Of a DNA stretch of 64,000 nucleotides, positions 56,551 through 64,000 are shown one piece after another (within the stretch, counting starts at the first letter, position 1; each line of letters starts with the position of its first letter). The notes beneath the pieces are model-generated. The model saw nothing but the letters and a program-made list of their open reading frames with translations. It ran no database searches and had not been told where the DNA came from. A program made the translations under genes and the position numbers. This DNA comes from Mytilus californianus. Its lineage: Eukaryota > Mollusca > Bivalvia > Mytilida > Mytilidae. The DNA is taken from positions 69,224,100 through 69,288,099 of the forward strand of contig NW_026262712.1 of the NCBI RefSeq assembly GCF_021869535.1. Reading direction: 5' to 3'.

Positions 56551-57470
56551 TAGCTCACCTGGTCAAAAGGGCCAGATGAGGTTTTCCATTACTTGGCGTC
56601 CGTCGTCCATAGTAGTCGTCTGATAATTTTAACTAAAAACTACTGGACCAAATTTAAACCAACTTCGCCACAATCATCATTGGTGTATCTTGTTTAAAAA
56701 ATGTGTCCGAGGACCCCCGCCTGCCGACTAAGATACCGACATGACTACAAATAGAACATTGGAGTAAAATGCAAGTTTTGTCTATTATTTTGAAAACCAA
56801 TATAAATAAAGAAAATCTGACAATGGGCGAAAAATGTTCAGAACGTTGTGCTCTGTCAGACGACTTCTTATAAAGAATGACGACTTCTTATTAAGGTAAA
56901 TCAAGACAAACTCTTCGAACGCATGAAATTTATAACGTGTTGTTTCCATTTTTTATAGGAATGACAAATTTTACCTTTTTTTCATTTTTGCCTATTATCT
57001 TTAAAACTTTAAAAGATAGAGAGAAACTTTAAAAAACAAAAAGGATCAACAAGACAAGTTCTACAAATATATTAGCATTGTCGAAATCGAAATCGTCAGT
57101 CGACTCCTTATTATAGTTAATGCGCTTTGGTGACGATTTTTACCAAAGTTTTACCTCCGTTTTTGCTTTATATCTTAAACTTTATAATAGATAAATACAA
57201 ACTTTAAAAAAGCAAAATCAATCTGTCAGACAAGATCTACAATTAAGACAATATGGTGGAAATCGTTCGATGACTCCTTTTGGAGTTTTTGCCCTTTAAT
57301 GACGATTTTTACCTTTTACTTTTGCGTTAAACTTATAGGATAAAAATTATGATAGATAGATAGAAACTTTAATAAGCAAACACGATCAACAAGACAAGAT
57401 CTACTAACAAGTCATATTTTGCCAATGTAGTTAGTAGACTGTTACTCTTTATAGGAGTGATTGCCCATAA
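56551..57470 (+). repeat. Long bivalve repeat beginning TAGCTCACCTGG
   Basis: I recognise the opening: TAGCTCACCTGGTCAAAAGG, GGCGTCCGTCGTCCATAG, AACTACTGGACCAAATTTAA, GCCACAATCATCATTGGTGT and TGTGTCCGAGGACCCCCGCC. It is widespread in bivalves. After about 56830 it turns into diverged direct modules of ~165-190 bp. Each carries a GACTCCTTnTT block, TGACGATTTTTACC, an ATAGATAnAnACTTTAA block and AACAAGACAAGATCTAC (about 56860-57410, roughly three modules). No coding capacity. Confidence 0.7.
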
Positions 57471-58039
57471 AAGAAGATATTGTTTACCATCTTTTGTGTT
57501 TTGAGCAAAAACTAGATAGAGAGAATCGAAACAGACTACATCATCAGCAATACAGAGATTTTGTACATGAATTATATTCTCGTCTACAATATTGGAGAGT
57601 GTCCTTTTTTGAATATGTATATAACCCAAAGTGACCGACACAAGCTCTTTTGGACGAGTCACGGAAATGAAGTTTAAAAATTTGAGATTATCATGACCGA
57701 TAGTTTTTGTATTTCATTGTATAGGTCAACAGCGAATACATATCTTAGATATCCACTTAAAGATTACAAGAAAACAACATGGTCAAATTTGTGATCTTTT
57801 GATTAAAAATGGTTATTTTTTATAAAGAATAATAACTGAGTAAATTTAATGTTATATGTATGAGCAAATTGCAAGTAAAAGTTATGCGCTGTTTCTTGTT
57901 GATTCACGATTGTGAAAAGATAGGTATGTCTGCAACTATTTTAAAAAGTCAGCAGCAGAAAAAAAATGTGTTTTAATTGGCTGATAGATCGTTACTATTT
58001 ATCGTTATATGGAAAATTGGGTTCATATGGGAAAAGTTG
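57471..58039. other. No feature seen
   Basis: AT-rich sequence with nothing recognised beyond the edge of the preceding repeat. Confidence 0.4.
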
Positions 58040-58265
58040 TAAAAGGAGGGCGAACGATAACAAAGAGATATTCAAACTCATATGTCGAAGGCAAACTGGC
58101 AAAATTATGGGATAAAAAAAAACAAAAACAAAAAAACAGAAAATAAAACACCAAAAAAAAAAACAACTTAACATGTCTTATAAACAAACAACAACCTACG
58201 AAACACAACATAAACAAAATCCGAATGTGCTACACCGAACCAACATAAAACCGGGGAGATAATAG
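58040..58265 (+). repeat. Mussel repeat family B (decayed)
   Basis: AAAGGAGGGCGAACGATAAC at about 58041, TCAAACTCATATGTCGAAGG at about 58072, a long A-rich middle and an AACATAAAACCGGGGAGAT end. Confidence 0.65.
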
Positions 58266-59029
58266 TTGTTCTTTGAGGCCTGCATGATAAATCTTGAAAT
58301 AAGATAAGGTAAAAGTAAAGAACTTAAGAGGATGGTATATTTCTGTTTCAATATCTTTGCTTGTCTATCATGTTTATGTCTTGTTAGTGTTCATATAGTA
58401 TATATATTTGTTTTAAAATGATTTATTTATTTGGTTTTTTGAAATGAGAAATCTTACCTCCAATAAAAATCACTGTATGGATTTTTCCACCATTTTTCTT
58501 TGACTTTTTTTTAGCATTGATAATCTAGATCTGTACTTTGAAACGAATAGCTTTCAGAAGAATTACATTTTCATTTTAATTATACACATATAGCTGTAAC
58601 CCTATCTTAAATGAAGAATTTAAACATAATGTAAAAACAAACTTCTTCGACGACATTTATAAAAGAGATCTATTTTGCATACATTTATAAAGATCTTTCA
58701 AAAATGCATGATAAATGTTCTGATAAGACGAAGTTATCTTTTTTAAATCAATACATTGCGTTTATTTAAAGAAATTTGAGAACGGATATAAAAGATAAAA
58801 TTAACCAATCTAAGATTGATTTTATATTATTTTTAGGGGTATATAATAGACTATCTAACATGATAACTACAATGTTCCTGCTACGTTGCCATGAACTTAG
58901 GACTGACTACTTTAAAGTCAGTACATATCTATATCAAATAACACAAAGTCTGTTAACCATTTAACACACTATTAGTCCATAATCCGAAAATAACAAAAAA
59001 GAAGCACTATTTTTTTTTAGCAATTAGAG
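58266..59029. other. No feature seen
   Basis: AT-rich sequence with nothing recognised. Confidence 0.45.
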
Positions 59030-59175
59030 AGACAGAAGATACTAAAGAAATAGTCAAATCCATGGTTCAAATACGACCTTTCTATTTCATGGCCTAATGA
59101 TACTGAAAACGATCAAAAGAAAAAAAAATGGGGTAATCTCAGGTGCCCGTGAAGGCTAAGAGTTGATGTTTTCCA
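59030..59175 (+). repeat. Mussel repeat family B (fragment, decayed)
   Basis: GAAGATACTAAAGAAATAGT at about 59036 and AATGGGGTAATCTCAGGTGC at about 59126 with GTGAAGGCTAAGAG. The middle is lost. Confidence 0.5.
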
Positions 59176-59389
59176 TAAAAATTGTTTATGTGATCTGAAT
59201 ATGGGTCAATTTTAACTTCGATTTCGCCAATTCTTTTCGACAAAAAGAGACGATCATCAAAATCAAAAATCGAAGTCGAAAACAGACTTCCAACACCACT
59301 ACTTAAACAAATACAAAGACAAAAGACATTCTAAAAAAACTTATTATCAAATGCTCAGTTATTATGCTTCCATTTTCCAAATATAAATG

Positions 59390-59465
59390 AGTTCTGGGCT
59401 TTGTTCCGTGTTTGAAGCCAACATTTTGACTGTGAGAGGATAAACACTTGAGAGTTGTTTCTTTT
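59390..59465 (+). repeat. Mussel repeat family A, small decayed fragment
   Basis: TGGGCTTTGTTCCGTGTTTG (about 59396), AAGCCAACATTTTGAC and CTTGAGAGTTGTTT match the 3' third of the family. Confidence 0.45.
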
Positions 59466-61130
59466 TTTTTCCAGTTTGGTAGGGTGCTGATTTTATAATT
59501 AGATCTACCATAGTATTGCCATTCTTATAATTCTAATAAACTAATATTTGGATTATTTTTTTTTACCCAGGTAAGGTTTCGGTTCTGAAATTATAATTGT
59601 AAAGATCCAACATTCCCTATATTTCTGAAAGGAATTTCAAAGTATGATCTATCGAAATGTTTAAACCAATTAAAAGGTTGAAGAAAAATGATTTAGAAAA
59701 CAAGTATTCCCAAAACATACTATCATGCAATTTTTGCATAATACAAATAAAAACGCAAAGTCTTATTTCCCATTGAAATTTGGAAGTGTCTATCAAAACA
59801 AAATAGAAATAAAAAAGTTACAATCAGGTGTTTCTATAAAATAACATTGTAAAGCTGACATGCACTGCAGCTGGCAATGTATTATTTCATTTATTCTGAT
59901 ATGTGCTAATTAGCGGTTTGCCTTATATGCATTGCAACTTATATGTTACGATATTACCATTTTCAAGGCAGAGACGGAAGGTCAACAGGGCAAACATGAC
60001 GAATGGCCCCAGACTTATGGCTTTCTAATTCATACTTTATTGCAACATGATTATGCACAAACACTATCAGAAAATTAAAGTTAGTTATGGTTCTCATCAT
60101 AGTTTATCATAAAGCCTGACAAAAGCAGAGTGTATTAATGATTGTGTTGAAACAATGTTTACAAGACTATAATTGTTCACTTTATTAAGATACTAAAACT
60201 ATCGTTCATAATTGTAAACGTACCGAATGAAAGTTGTTACAAAAACACCTGCTGCGCCAATACAAATCCCTTTTTTTTTAACTTTCAATACTGCTGCTTT
60301 TAGACTCTCATTACTCTAGTTTTGTCATGTTTCATGTTTTTCGTCAACTTTAATACACTATGTCAATATCATATATGTACAGTCAAACCTGTATATCAAA
60401 GTGGATGTTAAAGATTGGCGGCTGAACAGGACATTTGTCGTCAAACTGTAATGTGCAAAAGCTTAGAATAACCATTCGCAGACATCTATTCATCACAAAG
60501 ATAATGTGTTTCGTAAGAGAGGAAGGTTAAACTACTCGTGAAAAATGAATATAGCTTGATATAAACTCATGTTATCTTATTGAAATACTCATAATAAACT
60601 CGTCAAAGGCATGTTTAGTATTATATTGAAGTTAAATAACTCGAGTTGATATCAAGCGATATCCAATTCTCGCTCCTTATGAAACCTGTAAGTCTGATAT
60701 TACATAAATAAAAAGAAAGAGGGATAGTATCATGAGTATGGTTCAATCTGATTACAATACAGTTACTGTGTGCAGGCTTTGCTTTTAAGGATCTGAAAAC
60801 GCCTATTAACACATAACACATTAATTAGACAACAAATGTTCATTATCAAAGCATAAAAAGATCAGACGCTTACAGGTGATTGAATGATTTAAATGATTTA
60901 TAACCATCTTTACAGTTCGTATTTAGGATGCACACAAAATGAATGATGTAAAACAGATTCTTTTTTCTCTTGAAACAATGATTAAATGCCATATATTTTC
61001 ATATTGTTATTAAAAATAATCTACACAATATATGTAGATGCTTTATGAAACATTTATCTATTTCATAATTTGTTTCAATAACTTTCTTTTCAGTAAAACA
61101 TAATCGCCCGCACTAGTAGCAATATTTAAA
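59466..61130. other. No feature seen
   Basis: AT-rich. A short AGTCAAACCTGTATATCAAA piece near 60381 resembles a common invertebrate repeat, but is too short to call. Confidence 0.4.
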
Positions 61131-61139
61131 TCTAAAACG

Positions 61140-61390
61140 GTCATTTTGGTCTGATCAAGTCTTAATCGACTGGATTTACCGCTAGAGAAAAACGTCAAGA
61201 CTTTTTCAGACTTTCAGACTCTGTCACGATATACCGTGTTAAGTCCGTTCAGTCATGTCAAGATAAACAAAACAGATTGTGCATGCGTCCGTTTCAGTCT
61301 GTTAAGACGGTTTCAGACGAAATCAGACCAAACCTAAAAAATTCCTTTCAAATTTGTCAGACCGTGTTTAGATCCGTTCAGTATGCTAGT
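61140..61390. repeat. Cluster of short direct and inverted CAGAC/GTTCAG words
   Basis: ACCGTGTTAAGTCCGTTCAG (about 61233) recurs as ACCGTGTTTAGATCCGTTCA (about 61361), 128 bp on. TTGGTCTGAT (61146) is inverted at ATCAGACCAAA (61322). CAGAC words are frequent between. Possibly a decayed foldback element. Confidence 0.5.
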
Positions 61391-61784
61391 ATGATACTAC
61401 GAGTTACGCCCCTTCTGATTGATGATACATTTTAAATTGAGAAATATTTGCTAGAAATAAAAGCGTAAATTTCGAATAAATAAATAAAGAAAATCATTTG
61501 TTGATTATTTATTTCTGTTGTTGTTTTGTTGAGGACTTTAAAAAATTATTTGTCTATAAATGTCGATGGTTTTATTTTTCAAATTAATGATAATTTATTT
61601 TAAATATTTATCTATTGTATATCGGCGAATAAAAGTTTAACATTATTTTCTGAAACCTGTATTTAAAGATATAAAATTTATACATGTATATTTACTAAGG
61701 ATTATAAAAGTTACCCTCAGAAGTTACCGTATCAAAACAGATTTGAAATAATAGACGGAAATTGCGTGTATTTGGGAAATCGTT

Positions 61785-61802
61785 TTTTTTTTTTTTTTTT
61801 TT
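61785..61802. repeat. Poly-T tract
   Basis: A run of 18 T bases. Confidence 0.9.
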
Positions 61803-61917
61803 AATTTTTGTATTCAATCGTTGCATCGTCGTTATCCCAAATAAAATGTGTACGGATATTGATTTTTGTCTTGAAAAAAGTAACTGCACTGGAAATTTTA
61901 AACTTAACAATATAAAT

Positions 61918-61960
61918 TTAAGGAAATATGGTATGATTGCCAATGAGGGACTATCCGTCA
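61918..61960 (-). repeat. Mussel repeat family A, terminal scrap
   Basis: AAATATGGTATGATTGCCAA followed by TGAGGGACTATCC. Only the inverted 3' end remains. Confidence 0.6.
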
Positions 61961-62903
61961 TATTTCAAGTGAAGTGAACGTTAGCAATTTTATTAGCACA
62001 TATTTAGTATGTTTTTTATCAGGTGCTACAATTCGTTATCTGTTGACACTTTCCTCGTATTAAAACTGGAAATTTACTTTAGAGCATTTTATAAACTTGT
62101 TACTTTCGTGCGGGTTACTTTGTAAAACTTGGACAATTTTCTATTTTCTTAGCTTGTATTGTACAATATATTTCTTAACAATGATTTACATCACACAGTT
62201 GTGCATCGAAACGCTACCAAGGCCGCCTAAGTGTATTTAGCTTCTAAAACTGCGCTTAGCACGTGATGAGACAGTATTAAAATTATAAATAAAATACCAC
62301 CGGATAGAGCTTTTCATTAAAACAATGTATTCTTATTTATTTTTCAGTACCCATAATAACAATTAATCAATGATTTAAATAGTTAGATAAAACGATAACC
62401 CACGAGATTCCAATCCTTTTTACTATATAAATCCTGGGCGTAATTTAGTATGTTCTGTTTTTAAAGATTGAGATCAATAACACGTGCTGGTAATCAACCG
62501 GGTCAACACTCGGGTCAACAGGTGATAAACCCAATGATCCATAACGCATGAAAGAAGATTGGCAATTACATGACTATTTTACAATTACATCTATCGATGA
62601 CAGTCTGTTAAGTTAAAGGTTCAAACAATATCATAATGGCTTGTTTCTGAACACTACAAAAGACACAGTTAACCCTAAACATGAAGTTATTGCAACACCG
62701 CAATTTTGAGTAATCATTAAAAAGATTGGAGAATAGCTGTAATAAGTAAAAACCCAAAGTTCCGGAGTAAGCAATATATTTTTATATCTCGTCTTTCGGA
62801 AATACATTAACTTGTTTTTGTTCATAGTTATGTCCAAAGTTATGTCCTTCGATACAAAATTTATTTTTATATGCCTTCATCAGCAATTTGTTGGAATAAA
62901 TTG

Positions 62904-62950
<47 letters not shown>

Positions 62951-62990
62951 TTTTTCTTTTAATTCTTTCTTTCTTTCTTTCTTTATTTTT
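62904..62990. repeat. (TTTA)n then (TTTC)n microsatellites
   Basis: About 12 TTTA units (62904-62952) lead through a T-rich link into about 5 TTTC units (62966-62984). Confidence 0.95.
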
Positions 62991-62991
62991 T

Positions 62992-63072
62992 ATCTTCGCT
63001 AGGCAAGAGTTACGATCCAGTCCCCTCCTCTTCACAGGCTAGCGAAGATGGGGGCACTTACTCACCCCCATC
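62992..63072. repeat. Two consecutive hairpins, GC-rich
   Basis: ATCTTCGCTAG (62992-63002) pairs exactly with CTAGCGAAGAT (63039-63049). Overlapping its end, GATGGGGG (63047-63054) pairs with CCCCCATC (63065-63072). The two stems share GAT, so they are alternatives at that point. The loop of the first is C-rich. This stands out in AT-rich DNA directly after the microsatellites. Confidence 0.7.
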
Positions 63073-64000
63073 AGGTAATATTACCGCACGTGTATCGCGA
63101 ATACAACCTAGTCACAGCACCAATGTGATATATGTGTGCATTTATTGTATTTCAGCTGCACATGTAAAAACCTGAATGTATGGACAAAACTCTGTAAAGT
63201 AAAGGCTTTGTATAGTAATATCTATCCAAGTCCTTGGTAAAGTAAATAGCATTTCCGTGAAAGATGAGATAGAAGAATTACTAAAGTCATTATGCACTAA
63301 GTAAATTGTCTATAAAAACATGAAATTTTAAGACTATGTAAATCAATACAGGCTCTGTAATCAAATTTATGTCAATAAAAATCGTTCAAATAATGACAAA
63401 TGTTGAATGTAGACGTGTCTATTCAACCGTGTCCAAACCATTTGCAAATGATAACTGAAATAAACATAATTTAAAATTTTGTATGATGTGCGGCAGAGAT
63501 GTGTGGTTAAATTTCCTAATTAAACAAAAACACATTGATATGAACACATGTCGGTATTTTTGTAAAATGTACATTTTGTGTATTATAAAAATTCTCAATT
63601 TTAATAGATTTTTTAAGCATTTTTTAAGCTACAAATACAAATCCATGTTATATTGAAAAAAAAGCTTTTCGTGTCGAAAAAAAAGACATATAATATAGAA
63701 AAATGCATGCAATTATTTTAGCTAGTAGTCCATACATGAAATCGCATTAAACATAAAGGTCTCAAACAGAAGACTGCCAAATCAGATATAGTCCGCTAAT
63801 CATCTTTTCATCTTTTGCAAGTGATTCGGATACTTTAAAACAGCGTAATGGTAACATGTCATCTGATAGATGCTAATTGCATGTACTAAGAATAAAGGTT
63901 TGTGTACTTACAAAATACGGCATCTTAGAGGACAGGAATTAAAAAATATATTTTTTTCAAATTTGCAAATCCAATTCACACGGAAAATCACTGTCACAAT
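63073..64000. other. No feature seen
   Basis: AT-rich sequence to the window end, with nothing recognised. Confidence 0.45.

Overview
The window reads as nuclear DNA of a marine bivalve, most likely a mussel (Mytilidae, probably Mytilus). It is AT-rich and has no operon-like gene packing. Open frames are short and broken, and most of the recognisable sequence belongs to interspersed repeats that I know from mussel genomic and cDNA sequence. The species call rests on recognising those repeat families, not on a marker gene. No complete host gene, rRNA or functional tRNA could be supported. Host exons may be present but are too short to call by eye.

Layout. 0-8 kb: two diverged copies of a ~0.5 kb segment (90-650 and 6570-7170) flank repeat fragments, a tRNA-derived SINE relic and a 644-bp element with perfect 61-bp inverted ends. 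8-16 kb: mussel repeats (called here families A and B) and a decayed Penelope-like retroelement (PLE) with its 3' tail. 16.4-22 kb: the longest stretch without recognisable repeats. 22-34.2 kb: a nested cluster. A 728-bp foldback palindrome is followed by a PLE reverse-transcriptase fragment on the + strand. That is fused at about 23.9 kb to a LINE (L1/Tx1-like) lying on the - strand. The LINE is split by a 7,301-bp element (26190-33490) with ~1.45-kb terminal inverted repeats and a 4-bp TAAA target duplication. 34-42 kb: PLE fragments (GIY-YIG endonuclease and RT C-terminus), repeat A copies and a short palindromic MITE. 42.5-44.2 kb: a dense cluster of two tRNA-derived SINE families, arranged as inverted and direct copies around (TA)n tracts. 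44-64 kb: further repeat copies, palindromic MITEs, short tandem arrays, a long repeat shared among bivalves and microsatellites.

How the parts relate. The window is a record of layered transposition: the LINE came first, then the long-TIR element landed inside its endonuclease domain. Removing the insert and one TAAA restores the LINE reading frame. The PLE pieces all carry a KRDDF-type motif near the RT C-terminus and are probably one or a few related families. Tails resembling their 3' ends are scattered along the window. The long-TIR element carries no transposase that I can see, so it would depend on an enzyme encoded elsewhere.

Repeat boundaries are approximate unless a motif pins them down. 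Family letters (A, B, C, D, G) are local labels, not published names.
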